The position numbers and the translations under genes were made by a program. Under the pieces are notes generated by a model, which did not search any database, had not been told where the DNA came from, and saw nothing but the letters and a program-made list of their open reading frames with translations. Positions 53,343-62,512 of a stretch of 64,000 nt of DNA are shown here, one piece after another. The stretch's first letter is position 1. Each line of letters opens with the position of its first letter. This stretch comes from JAHJDS01 sp964569795 (GTDB lineage Bacteria; Desulfobacterota; Desulfarculia; Desulfarculales; JAHJDS01): NCBI GenBank assembly GCA_964569795.1, contig CAZMVB010000002.1, positions 62,001-126,000 on the forward strand. Direction: 5' to 3'.

Positions 53343-54401
53343 ATGGACCGGACCGTTGATTACGATTACGCCCTGCCCCCGGGGGCGATCGCCCAGCAAC
53401 CGCTGGCCCAGCGGGATCGATCCCGCTTGCTGGCGCTCGATCCCGGCACCGGCCGATGGGCGGATCGGATGTTCGCCGATCTGGTCGAACTGCTCGGCCC
53501 CGGGCACCTCCTGGTGGTCAACGACACCCGGGTGATTCCGGCCCGGCTTTTGTCCACGGCCAACGGCGGGCGGCCGGTCGAGTTCCTGGTGATGCCCCGG
53601 CCGGACCAGGTGGCGGGTCCCGCGGCCGAGGTCGAGTGCCTGGTCCGGCCGGCCAAGAAGGTGCGTCAGGGCGCAACGTTCGCCTTTGGTCCGGGCGTCG
53701 AGGCCCGGGCCCTGACCGATCCCGAGGCGGGCCGGGTCACAATGGCCTTTTCCCGTCCCCTGGCCGAGGTCCTGGCCGCCTGCGGCCAGACCCCGCTGCC
53801 GCCGTACATCCGGCGGGCCGGCGGGCCCGACGAGAGGGATCGGGAGCGGTACCAGACCGTGTACGCCCGCCGGCCGGGATCGGTGGCGGCGCCCACGGCC
53901 GGTTTGCATTTTTCGGGCGAGATGCTCGCGGCCCTTGCGGCCGGGGGCGTCGAGCGGGCCGAGATCACCCTCCACGTCGGCCTGGGGACCTTTGCCCCGG
54001 TGCGGACCGAGGTCCTGGCCGAACATCGGATGGAGGCCGAGTTCTTTGACATCCCCCCCCGGGCGGCGGCCAGCATCAACGCCGCCCGCGAGGCGGGAAA
54101 GAAGATCGTCGCCGTGGGCACGACCGTGGTCCGGGCCCTGGAGTCGGCGGCCGAGGAGTCGGGACGGGTTGGGGCTCGAAGCGGCAAGACCGAGCTGTTC
54201 GTCCGGCCCGGGTATGAGTTCCGAGTGGTGGACGCCCTGGTGACCAACTTCCACCTGCCGCGCTCGACCCTGCTGGCCCTGGTGTCGGCCCTGGCCGGGC
54301 GGGAGTTGATCCTGGCCGCCTACGCCCACGCCGTGGCCGCCGGCTACCGGTTCTATAGTTACGGCGACGCCATGTTCATCACCGGTCGGGCCCATGTTTG
54401 A
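53343..54401 (+). CDS. queA: S-adenosylmethionine:tRNA ribosyltransferase-isomerase
   Basis: This 352-aa enzyme transfers and rearranges the ribosyl part of SAM onto preQ1 in tRNA to give epoxyqueuosine. It begins with the family-typical DYxLPxxxIAQxP pattern (DYALPPGAIAQQP) and has VNDTRVIPARL and PTAGLHFS. It overlaps tgt by 8 nt, so the two steps of queuosine insertion are coupled. Confidence 0.95.
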   Translation: MDRTVDYDYALPPGAIAQQPLAQRDRSRLLALDPGTGRWADRMFADLVELLGPGHLLVVNDTRVIPARLLSTANGGRPVEFLVMPRPDQVAGPAAEVECLVRPAKKVRQGATFAFGPGVEARALTDPEAGRVTMAFSRPLAEVLAACGQTPLPPYIRRAGGPDERDRERYQTVYARRPGSVAAPTAGLHFSGEMLAALAAGGVERAEITLHVGLGTFAPVRTEVLAEHRMEAEFFDIPPRAAASINAAREAGKKIVAVGTTVVRALESAAEESGRVGARSGKTELFVRPGYEFRVVDALVTNFHLPRSTLLALVSALAGRELILAAYAHAVAAGYRFYSYGDAMFITGRAHV

Positions 54402-55527
54402 GGTTTTAGGGGGCGAGGCGGCCACCCGGGCCCGGCGGGGACGGCTGATGACGGCCCACGGTCCGGTGGACACGCCGGCCTTCATGCCGGTCGGGACCCA
54501 CGGCGCGGTGCGCGCCCTGGACCCGGCTGACGTCCGCTCCACCGGGGCCCAGATGGTCCTGGCCAACACCTATCACCTCTTTCTCAGGCCCGGGGTGGAG
54601 TTGATCGGGGACCTGGGCGGCCTGCACCGGTTCATGGGCTGGGACGGACCGATCCTGACCGACAGCGGCGGGTATCAGGTCTTCTCGCTGAGTCCCCTGG
54701 CCCGGGTGACCGCGGCCGGGGCCGAGTTCCGGTCTCATCTGGACGGGAGCAGTCACCTGCTGACCCCGGAGCTGGCCGTCGAGGTCCAGGAAACCCTGGG
54801 CTCGGACGTGATGATGGTCCTGGACGAGTGTCCGCCCTACCCTTGTCCGGTCGAGACGGCCCGGGCCTCCATGGAACTGACCCTGGGCTGGGCCGAGCGC
54901 TGCCGGGCGGTCCGGACCAAGTCGGCCCTGTTCGGCATCGTCCAGGGGGGCGTCCACCCGGACCTGCGGGCCGAGAGCGCCGCCCGGACGGTTGAACTGG
55001 GCCTTGACGGCTATGCCATCGGCGGGCTGAGCGTGGGCGAACCGCGGGAAATCCGGCGGGAGGTGCTGGCCTTTACGGCGCCGCGATTGCCGGAGGACAA
55101 GCCGGTCTATCTGATGGGCCTGGGCCTGCCCCACGAGATCGTCGAGGCCGTGGCCCTGGGGGTGGACCTGTTCGACTGCGTCCTGCCGACGCGCATGGCC
55201 CGCAACGGCACCGTTTTCACGAACCAGGGGCGGCTGAACATCCGTCGGGCCGAGAACAAGGACGACGGACGGCCCCTGGACGAAACCTGTGACTGCGACA
55301 CCTGTCGCCGTTTCAGCCGGGCCTATCTGAGGCACCTGTTTCAGGCCCGGGAGCTGCTGGTCTATCGGCTGTTGAGCCTGCATAATCTGAGGCACTACGG
55401 CCGCCTGATGGAAAACGTCCGGTCGGCCATCCATGACGGGACGTTCGCGTCCCTGGTCCGGGAAGCGGCCGCCGCGGCGGGCGGCCCCGGGGAGGCCGGT
55501 CAGGAGACTCGGGCCAGAATGATTTGA
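54394..55527 (+). CDS. tgt: tRNA-guanine transglycosylase
   Basis: This 377-aa enzyme swaps G34 for preQ1 in tRNAs with GUN anticodons. It has DSGGYQVFSL, the FGIVQGG substrate segment, DCVLPTRMARNG and the Zn site in CDCDTCRRF with a downstream His. ATG 54394 lies within the end of queA. It precedes yajC-secD-secF, a conserved arrangement in many bacteria. Confidence 0.96.
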   Translation: MFEVLGGEAATRARRGRLMTAHGPVDTPAFMPVGTHGAVRALDPADVRSTGAQMVLANTYHLFLRPGVELIGDLGGLHRFMGWDGPILTDSGGYQVFSLSPLARVTAAGAEFRSHLDGSSHLLTPELAVEVQETLGSDVMMVLDECPPYPCPVETARASMELTLGWAERCRAVRTKSALFGIVQGGVHPDLRAESAARTVELGLDGYAIGGLSVGEPREIRREVLAFTAPRLPEDKPVYLMGLGLPHEIVEAVALGVDLFDCVLPTRMARNGTVFTNQGRLNIRRAENKDDGRPLDETCDCDTCRRFSRAYLRHLFQARELLVYRLLSLHNLRHYGRLMENVRSAIHDGTFASLVREAAAAAGGPGEAGQETRARMI

Positions 55528-55712
55528 GGCGGGACGGCCGGCGGCGGTGAGAAACAATCAATATTCGGATCGTTCCAAGGACGGTCCGGCCACGTCCGTC
55601 GGCCGTGGGGACCAGCCCATGCGGCTTCCCCGGCCCCGGAACACCCAGCAACCAATCCACCAGCCCGGGGGGCAGGAGGAAAATGAGACTGCGGTCTAGA
55701 GGGAGGCAATTG

Positions 55713-56195
55713 ATGCGCCAGAAAAAGATGAAAAATTTCATGCAGGAGGCCGTCCGGTTCACGGTTTACCTGTCGGTCATCCTTATCCTGCTCGTCCTGG
55801 TGGGCATGGCCCCGGGGGCCGGCTGCCCGGGCCAGGGCGGGGCCGGGGGACAGAAGGGCGGCGGCAGCGGACTGATGATGATCCTGCCCCTGGTCTTGAT
55901 GTTCGCCATCTTCTACTTCCTGCTGATCCGGCCCCAGCAGAAAAAGACCAAGATGCATCGCGAGATGCTGGGCAAGCTCAAGCGGGGTGACCGGGTAGTG
56001 ACCTCCGGCGGCCTGCACGGCCGGATCACCGGCCTGGACGACCAGGTGGTGGTCATGGAAATCTCGGAGAAGGTCCGGGTCAAGGTCAACCGGGGGGCCA
56101 TCTCCGGCGTGGCCCAGGCCGGAGCGGCCCCGGCGGCGGACAAGTCCGACAAGAAGGACGAGTCCGACAAGAACAAGAAAAACGACAAGAAATAA
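55713..56195 (+). CDS. yajC: Preprotein translocase accessory subunit YajC
   Basis: About 160 aa. It has one strong membrane helix (MMILPLVLMFAIFYFLL) followed by IRPQQKKTKMHREML and the GDRVVTSGGLHGRI core of YajC. A first hydrophobic segment with a Gly-rich stretch precedes it, and the C-terminus is a mixed Lys/Asp tail. Two starts are possible: ATG 55713 (GGGAGG at good spacing, preferred) and ATG 55683. YajC associates with SecDF in the inner membrane. Confidence 0.9.
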   Translation: MRQKKMKNFMQEAVRFTVYLSVILILLVLVGMAPGAGCPGQGGAGGQKGGGSGLMMILPLVLMFAIFYFLLIRPQQKKTKMHREMLGKLKRGDRVVTSGGLHGRITGLDDQVVVMEISEKVRVKVNRGAISGVAQAGAAPAADKSDKKDESDKNKKNDKK

Positions 56196-56319
56196 CCGTC
56201 GGACCGGACCGGCGACCGGACAGGCCGTCACCTGCAAGAAGGGGGGGTGATCGGTCCGGCCCTGGTTCGGTCGGCGCGCCACAGTGAACAACGGCCCGGC
56301 GCGGCCAAGGAGTGAACGC

Positions 56320-58020
56320 GTGAACAGGCAACTTCTTCTCAAGGCGGCCCTGGTGGCCCTGGTGACGATCGTCGCCCTGGTCTATCTGGGACCGACGCTC
56401 ATGGGCCACAAGTACAGGTTCGGCAAGGGCACCCTGCAGGAGATACCCCAACTCAGGCTGGGGCTCGATCTCCAGGGAGGGGTCTTGTTCCTTCTGGACG
56501 TCCGGGTTGACGAGGCCATCCGGCAGCAGCTGGACGACATCAAGTACGACCTGATCACCAAGCTGCGGCAGGCCGACGTGGGTTTCCGGCCCATCGAGGT
56601 CAACGTCGCCCGGGACCCGAAAACGGGCGAGGTCTCCTCGGCCGACCTGACCGTCCTGGTGATCGACCGGGCCCAGGTGCAAAAGGTCAAGGACGCCATG
56701 ACCTTCCCGGAACTGCACCTGGTCAGCGACACCCCCTGGGGCCGGCGGGGCCGGCGCCTGGTCTATGCCTATGAAATGAAGATGGTCTCCCAGGAGACCC
56801 GGAGCACGGTCCGCCAGGCGATGATGACCATCCGCAACCGGATCGACCAGTTCGGCGTGGCCGAGCCGGACATCACCCAGCAGGGACGGACCCGGATCCT
56901 GATCCAGCTCCCCGGCTACACCGACAAGGACGAGGCCAAGCGCAAGATTCAGCAGGTGGCCAAGCTCGAGTTCCGGCTGGTCAACGAGGCCGCCACCCGG
57001 TCCTGCCAGAAGGTGACCCAGGCCTGCGCCACGGGCGGGCTCAAATGCCAGGCGGCCCGGAAGCGGTGCGATCTGGACATGCGGATCGGCCAAAAGCCGG
57101 GAGGCGAGATCAACACCATCCCGTTCAAATTCTCGCCCACCGCCCGGCGCCGGGGGGGAGAAAGGATCTGGCTGTACGCCAAGGTCCTGATGACCGGCAA
57201 GGACATCAAAAAGGCCAATGTGGCCTACGGCGACAACAACCAGCCCTACGTCTCCTTGACCTTCAACAGCCGCGGCGCGGCCGACTTCGCCCGGGTGACC
57301 CGGGCCCACGAGAAGAAGAGAATGGCCGTGGTCCTGGACAACCGGGTCTATTCGGCCCCGACCATCGAGGAGGCCATCACCCAGGGCCGGGCCCAGATCA
57401 CGGGCAGCTTCACCAACGCGGAGGCCCGGGACCTGGCCAATGCCCTCCAATCGGGCTCCCTGCCCGTTTCGGTCAACATCATCCACGACATGGCCGTCGG
57501 ACCGTCCCTGGGGGCGGCCTCGGTCCACGCCGGCAAGGTCTCGATCATCGTCGGCGGGCTCCTGGTGCTGGTGTTCATGCTGTTCTACTATAAATTGGCG
57601 GGGCTGCTGGCCGACTTCGCCCTGGTGCTCAACATCGTCCTGACCCTGGCCATCCTGGCTGGACTGGGGGCGGCCCTGACCCTGCCGGGCATCGCCGGCA
57701 TTGTGCTGACCATCGGCATGGCCGTGGACGCCAACGTCCTCATCTTCGAACGAATACGCGAGGAGCTCCGGGCCGGGCGACCGATCCGGGCCGCCATCGA
57801 TACCGGATACTCGCGGGCGACCTTGACCATCGTTGACGCCAACGCCACGACCCTGATCGTGGCCATCGTCCTGTGGCAGTTCGGCACCGGACCGATCCAG
57901 GGCTTCGCCACGACCCTGACCATCGGCATCACCTCGTCGATGTTCACTGCCATCTTCGTCACCCGGATCATCTACGATCTGATCCTGAGTCGGTGGCAGC
58001 TCCAGAAGCTGAGCATCTGA
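56320..58020 (+). CDS. secD: Protein translocase subunit SecD
   Basis: This 566-aa inner-membrane RND-type protein uses the proton gradient to help pull secreted proteins through SecYEG. It has GLDLQGG after TM1, the LEFRLVNEA strand of the periplasmic base, the GPSLG segment before TM2 and the AVDANVLIFERIREELR motif of the TM4 region. An unusual stretch after LEFRLVNEA has four Cys (229, 236, 243, 250) spaced exactly seven apart. GTG 56320 is chosen, 7 nt behind AAGGAG. Confidence 0.94.
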   Translation: MNRQLLLKAALVALVTIVALVYLGPTLMGHKYRFGKGTLQEIPQLRLGLDLQGGVLFLLDVRVDEAIRQQLDDIKYDLITKLRQADVGFRPIEVNVARDPKTGEVSSADLTVLVIDRAQVQKVKDAMTFPELHLVSDTPWGRRGRRLVYAYEMKMVSQETRSTVRQAMMTIRNRIDQFGVAEPDITQQGRTRILIQLPGYTDKDEAKRKIQQVAKLEFRLVNEAATRSCQKVTQACATGGLKCQAARKRCDLDMRIGQKPGGEINTIPFKFSPTARRRGGERIWLYAKVLMTGKDIKKANVAYGDNNQPYVSLTFNSRGAADFARVTRAHEKKRMAVVLDNRVYSAPTIEEAITQGRAQITGSFTNAEARDLANALQSGSLPVSVNIIHDMAVGPSLGAASVHAGKVSIIVGGLLVLVFMLFYYKLAGLLADFALVLNIVLTLAILAGLGAALTLPGIAGIVLTIGMAVDANVLIFERIREELRAGRPIRAAIDTGYSRATLTIVDANATTLIVAIVLWQFGTGPIQGFATTLTIGITSSMFTAIFVTRIIYDLILSRWQLQKLSI

Positions 58021-58055
58021 TCCGGACGGGACAAAAACATGGGAGCAAAACCGAC

Positions 58056-59891
58056 ATGGAACTGATCAAACCCGGCGTAAATGTCAACTTCGTCGGACGC
58101 CGTTACTGGTGGATGGGCGCCTCCGCCACGGTTATTCTGATCTCGCTGATCTCGATCTTCGTGCACGGCGGACTCAGACTGGGCGTGGACTTCTCGGGCG
58201 GCATCCGGATGCAGGCCGTCTTCGTCAAGAAGGTCCGCCTGACCTACAAGGTCGCCCCCGGGGCCAAGGTCACCCCGGCCCAGGTGAAGGCCCAGCTGAA
58301 CCAGATCCGGGTCCAGGCCTCCCGGGTCAGCCGGAGCGGCTCGACGCTGACCGTGGTTCTGGACCGGGCCTTCAACGTGAGGCGGGCCGAGATCGATCTC
58401 CGAAACGGCTTCAGCTGGGCCCAGGCCCAGAAACGGGCCGACGACCTGGCCCGGGCCCGGGCCGTCCTGGACAAGCTCCCGGGCCTGACCTTTGACCGGG
58501 CCGACCCGATCCCGATCACCTTGCCGCAGGTCAAGGCCGTGGTGGCCAACCCGGACCTGGAGCTGACCCACGCCACGGTCCAGACGGTGTATCTGCCCAC
58601 GGAGACCCTCGATGTCGGGGGCCGGAAGGTCAAGTTCGTCGAAAACCTGAAACAGATCACCGTCCGCCGGCGAGGCAAGAGGGTCCAGGTCAAGATCAAG
58701 GTCCCGGCCGAATACGTGGCCGCCTACGCCGTCCGGGCCCAGGAGCAGGAGCCCGAACTGAGCCGGATGCAACGGACCCTGTACCACGAAATGATCGCCC
58801 TCGAGCCCTTTCCGGTGTCGGCCGTCCCCTCCGCGACCGCGGCCCCCCGGCCGGGCGACCTGATCGCCGCGGTCATGCATCAGATGCGGAAGGCCTTTCC
58901 CGGACAGTGGTTCGACATCCCCGACTCCGAGTCGGTCGGGCCCCGGGTCGGCGAGGACCTGCGCAAGGACGCCCTGGGGGCCATCTTCGCCGCGCTGCTC
59001 CTGATCACGGCCTACATCGCCGGCCGTTTCCAGAACCAGTGGGTGGTCGGCATCGGCCTGGCCGCCTTCGGCGTGGTTTACGCCTGGGTCGCCGTGACCA
59101 ACTTCTCCGAGATAACCCTGCTGATCTCGATCCTCGTCGCCCTGGGTCTGACCTTGTTGATCTCGGCCATCATGGGGTTGAAGTACCCCCTGGGGGCGGT
59201 GGTCGCCCTGATCCACGACGTGACGATCACCGTCGGCGTATTGTCGCTGACCGGCCGGGCGTTCACCCTGTCCATCGTCGCCGCCCTGCTGACGATCATC
59301 GGTTACTCCCTGAACGACACCATCGTCGTCTATGACCGCATCCGGGAGAACGTCAACAAGGCCGGCCGGGCCAAGCTGTCCGAGATAATCAACCGGTCCA
59401 TCAACGAGACCCTGTCCCGGACGATCCTGACCTCGGGCACGACCCTGCTGGTGCTGGTGTCGCTCTATTTCCTGGGCGGGGCGTCGCTGAAGGACTTCGC
59501 CTTCGCCATGCTCGTCGGCATCATCGTCGGCACCTACTCCTCGATCTACATCGCCAGCCCGATCGTCCTGTTGTGGCCGGAAAAGGCGACGGCCAAGGCC
59601 TCGGCCAAGGCGACCGTGGGAGCGGCGGCCAAGTTCACGTCCAAGCTCCCCGGACGCAAGGCGGTCGAGGAAAAACCGCGGGAAAAACCGGCCCCCAAAA
59701 AGGTCAAGGTCGCCGCGGCCTCCTCTCCGGACGAGCCCCAACCCGAGGCCCAGCCCAAGACGGCGCCCAAGGCCGGTCCGGCCAAGGGCCAACCGGCCCG
59801 GCCCGAGACCCTGACCAAGGGTAAGACCGCTTCCAAGGGCAAGAAGAAGAAGGCGTCCGGAGGCAAGAAGAAGAAAAAGAAAAAGCGCTGA
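58056..59891 (+). CDS. secF: Protein translocase subunit SecF, enlarged
   Basis: This 611-aa SecF is close to twice the usual length. TM1 leads to GVDFSGG near residue 46. The next landmark VGPRVGEDL is not reached until residue 294, so the first periplasmic domain is about 245 residues against roughly 80-90 in standard SecF. TMs 2-6 follow with NDTIVVYDRIREN. After the last helix comes a tail of about 100 residues with 28 Lys by my count, ending in polylysine. It acts with SecD and YajC in protein export. Confidence 0.92.
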   Translation: MELIKPGVNVNFVGRRYWWMGASATVILISLISIFVHGGLRLGVDFSGGIRMQAVFVKKVRLTYKVAPGAKVTPAQVKAQLNQIRVQASRVSRSGSTLTVVLDRAFNVRRAEIDLRNGFSWAQAQKRADDLARARAVLDKLPGLTFDRADPIPITLPQVKAVVANPDLELTHATVQTVYLPTETLDVGGRKVKFVENLKQITVRRRGKRVQVKIKVPAEYVAAYAVRAQEQEPELSRMQRTLYHEMIALEPFPVSAVPSATAAPRPGDLIAAVMHQMRKAFPGQWFDIPDSESVGPRVGEDLRKDALGAIFAALLLITAYIAGRFQNQWVVGIGLAAFGVVYAWVAVTNFSEITLLISILVALGLTLLISAIMGLKYPLGAVVALIHDVTITVGVLSLTGRAFTLSIVAALLTIIGYSLNDTIVVYDRIRENVNKAGRAKLSEIINRSINETLSRTILTSGTTLLVLVSLYFLGGASLKDFAFAMLVGIIVGTYSSIYIASPIVLLWPEKATAKASAKATVGAAAKFTSKLPGRKAVEEKPREKPAPKKVKVAAASSPDEPQPEAQPKTAPKAGPAKGQPARPETLTKGKTASKGKKKKASGGKKKKKKKR

Positions 59892-59913
59892 TCCGGCCGA
59901 CCAACGACCCTGA

Positions 59914-59949
59914 AAAACCCCGACCGGGCCGAGGCCCGGTCGGGGTTTT
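59914..59949 (+). terminator. Terminator of the queA-secF genes
   Basis: A perfect 17-bp stem (AAAACCCCGACCGGGCC and complement) with a 2-nt gap, ending in TTTT. It lies 22 nt after the secF stop. On the other strand it could also stop the gene at 59983. Confidence 0.9.
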
Positions 59950-59982
59950 CGTCAGCCTCCCGGGAAAAACGTCAGTCGGGCA

Positions 59983-60711
59983 TCACCCCCCGGCCCCCGG
60001 GCCGGCCGGCGCCGGCTGGCCCGCGGGACGGCATTTCAGCCTGGCCTTGATCCGCTTCCAGTTGGCCTGACCCGAGGAGCGCTGGTCAAAACGGTCGATG
60101 ACCCAGGTCCCGTCCTTGATTCTCGGGTTGGTCCAGTTGAACTGGTGTTTGAACAGGGCCCGGGTGGCGGGCGAGACCCGGACCAGGATGATGAGACTGT
60201 ACACGTAGCGCCGGGAGCCGACCTTGACCAGGTCACCCCGGGCCGTGAGCCCCTTTTCCAGGCGCTGAAGGGACCGGTGGTCTTTTCCGCGGCTCATGGC
60301 CTTCCAGGCCGCCAGGAAGCGGGGCCAGGGGTGGCGGACCTGGACCAGGGCCAGATCCAGGGCGCCGGCGGAGTCGGGCCCGGAGGCCTTGATCGGGCAC
60401 CGGATCTCCTCCACCTGCCGGAAATCGTCCATGGACCCCAGCAGTCCCCGGGCAAAGGCGAAAAAGCGGTCCTTGGCCGCCCGCAGATTGCGGATCATCT
60501 CCGGGGTGATCCGGGGGCTCCCCGGCGGGGCCTTGAGGGCGTACAGGTAAGTCAACCGCGGAAACAGGGCGACCACCCCCCGGGTGTCCTTTTTCCGGGC
60601 GGCCGCCCGGACGGACTTCAGGGTGTCGGACACCGTTTGGGCCCGCAACCACCCGGGCGAGACCGCCACTGACAGCATCACGATCAACAGGGAAATCCGA
60701 AGGCCGAGCAT
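59983..60711 (-). CDS. Exported protein of unknown function
   Basis: This 242-aa protein has a signal peptide (MLGLRISLLIVMLSVAVS, cleavage near LRAQ). The mature part is basic, alpha/beta, with WVIDRFD near the end and a Pro/Gly-rich C-terminus; I recognise no family. Start ATG 60711 follows AAGGAG by 7 nt. The frame stays open far upstream, but that stretch is antisense to the phosphoglycerate mutase gene. It is divergent from gpmI. Confidence 0.7.
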   Translation of the reverse strand: MLGLRISLLIVMLSVAVSPGWLRAQTVSDTLKSVRAAARKKDTRGVVALFPRLTYLYALKAPPGSPRITPEMIRNLRAAKDRFFAFARGLLGSMDDFRQVEEIRCPIKASGPDSAGALDLALVQVRHPWPRFLAAWKAMSRGKDHRSLQRLEKGLTARGDLVKVGSRRYVYSLIILVRVSPATRALFKHQFNWTNPRIKDGTWVIDRFDQRSSGQANWKRIKARLKCRPAGQPAPAGPGAGG

Positions 60712-60787
60712 GGTGCGCTCCTTGGTGAGACCGCCTGATAGAAGATACCAAACCGGCCGCCCCCGGGCCAAGTCATTTTCCGGCGGC

Positions 60788-60816
60788 TTGATTTTCCGGC
60801 GGGGGTCGAGTAGATT
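60788..60816 (+). promoter_or_regulatory. Possible promoter of the phosphoglycerate mutase gene
   Basis: TTGATT (60788-60793), 17-nt spacer, TAGATT (60811-60816). A short direct repeat TTTTCCGGCGG overlaps the spacer and lies just upstream. Confidence 0.4.
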
Positions 60817-60867
60817 TACCTCTTCGCGCCCGGCCGCGGCCGATTCGAACAGCGACGAGGTTGATCC

Positions 60868-62439
60868 ATGAAGCACGACCGCCCGACAACGCCCCTGGCC
60901 CGGGGAGTGGCCCGGGCCTACGCCCAGGGCCAGGACGACGAGGGGCTCCTGCCGCTGATCCTGACCGATGAGGCCGGCCCAATGGGCACCATGGGGCCGG
61001 GGGACGAGGTCATCTTCTACAACCTGCGGGGCGAGCGGGAAATCGAACTTTGCCAGGCCCTGGCCGATCCGGACTTCGACCACTTCCCCCGGCCCGATGA
61101 CTGGAACATCCGCCTGACGACCATGATCCAGTACCACCCGGACCTGGCGGCCGAGGTGGCCTTCCCGTCCGAGACGGTCGATGAGGTGCTGTGTCAGGTG
61201 ATCAGCCGGGCCGGGCTGAGGCAGCTCAAAATCTCGGAGACCGAGAAGGCCCCCCATGTCACCTTTTTCCTGAACGGCAAGCGGCACGCCCCCTTCCCCG
61301 GCGAGGACCGCCGGCTGATCCCCTCGCCCAAGGCGGCCGATTTCAGCACGGTCCCGGAGCTGAGCGCCACCCAGGTGGCCGAGGCGACCGTGGACGCCGT
61401 CCGCCGCGGCGAGCACGATTTCATCTTCGTCAACCTGTGCAACATCGACGTCATCAGCCACCTGGAGAACGAAGGGGCGGTCCTCCGGGCCGTCGAGGCC
61501 GTGGACGCCCAGACAGGAAGGATCGTCGAGGCGGCCGAGGCCGCGGGCTGGACGATCATCCTCAGCGCCGACCACGGCTCGGCCGAACAGTGGCGCTACG
61601 AGGACGGCCGGCCCAACACCGGCCACACCGCCAGCGACGTCCCCTTCGCCGTCCTCGGCCCAAAATTGGATGGAATCAGCCTTCGGGACGGCGGCGGTCT
61701 GGCCGACGTGGCCCCGACGGTCCTGTTTTTGCTGGGACTCGAGCCGCCGGCGGTTTACACCGGCCGCAACCTGATCGCGGGCGCCGCGCCGGGCAGGCGG
61801 CGGGTGCTGTATCTGCTCATCGACGGCTGGGGGCTGGCCGGGAGGTCGCCGGGCAACCTGATCCGGGCCGCGGCCACGCCCCGCCTGGACGCCGTCATGG
61901 GCCGGGCCGCCTGGACCAGGCTGGCCGCGGCCGGGGAAGCGGTGGGCATGCCGGCCGGATCGGTGGGCAACTCCGAGGTCGGCCACCAGCACACCGGGGC
62001 CGGACGGGTGGTCCTCTCGGACCGGGTCCGGATCAACCGGGCCGTGGAGACCGGCGAATTTCTGGAAAACCCGGCCTTCAACGCGGCCGTGGACCGGGCC
62101 CTGGCAAAAGACAGGCGGGTCCATTTGCTGGGCATCGTCTCCTTTTACTCCTCCCACGGCTCCCTGGATCACCTTTATGCCCTCATGGAGTTGTGCGCCC
62201 GGCGCGGCGTGGACCATTTGTTCGTCCACGCCATGCTCGGGCGCCGCGGCGAACGGCACGAATCGGGCGCGGCCTACATCGGTCAGGTCGAACAACGGCT
62301 GGCCGATCTGGGCCGGGGCCGGCTGGCCTCGGTCATCGGCCGCTACTGGTCCCTGGATCGGGAGGGCAACTGGGACCGAGTGGCCAAGGCCTTTCGGCTG
62401 TACGCCCGGGGCGAGGGCACCCCGGTCAGGGCCGAATAA
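60868..62439 (+). CDS. gpmI: 2,3-bisphosphoglycerate-independent phosphoglycerate mutase, circularly permuted
   Basis: This 523-aa enzyme interconverts 3- and 2-phosphoglycerate. The order is inverted relative to known GpmI. Residues 1-295 correspond to the canonical later part: R54/R57 in YNLRGER, K127 in ETEKAPHVTFF, D194/H198, D235/H236 in ADHG and H253. Then a short Gly/Ala/Arg linker leads to the canonical N-terminus: D319 in LIDGWG, nucleophile S369 in GNSEVGH, H430, R460, and R492/R498. Nearly all metal and substrate residues are therefore kept. The aspartate after the family Arg in LDGRDTPP is Gly461 here, and VSDGGVHSH reads VSFYSSHGS. ATG 60868 follows GAGG. One open frame, no frameshift. 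Confidence 0.9.
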   Translation: MKHDRPTTPLARGVARAYAQGQDDEGLLPLILTDEAGPMGTMGPGDEVIFYNLRGEREIELCQALADPDFDHFPRPDDWNIRLTTMIQYHPDLAAEVAFPSETVDEVLCQVISRAGLRQLKISETEKAPHVTFFLNGKRHAPFPGEDRRLIPSPKAADFSTVPELSATQVAEATVDAVRRGEHDFIFVNLCNIDVISHLENEGAVLRAVEAVDAQTGRIVEAAEAAGWTIILSADHGSAEQWRYEDGRPNTGHTASDVPFAVLGPKLDGISLRDGGGLADVAPTVLFLLGLEPPAVYTGRNLIAGAAPGRRRVLYLLIDGWGLAGRSPGNLIRAAATPRLDAVMGRAAWTRLAAAGEAVGMPAGSVGNSEVGHQHTGAGRVVLSDRVRINRAVETGEFLENPAFNAAVDRALAKDRRVHLLGIVSFYSSHGSLDHLYALMELCARRGVDHLFVHAMLGRRGERHESGAAYIGQVEQRLADLGRGRLASVIGRYWSLDREGNWDRVAKAFRLYARGEGTPVRAE

Positions 62440-62512
62440 CCCCGCCGGGCGGGACGGGGCTTGACAAGCCCGGCCCGGTGACCGAGATTTTCCAGAGGAA
62501 CAACGGAGAATC

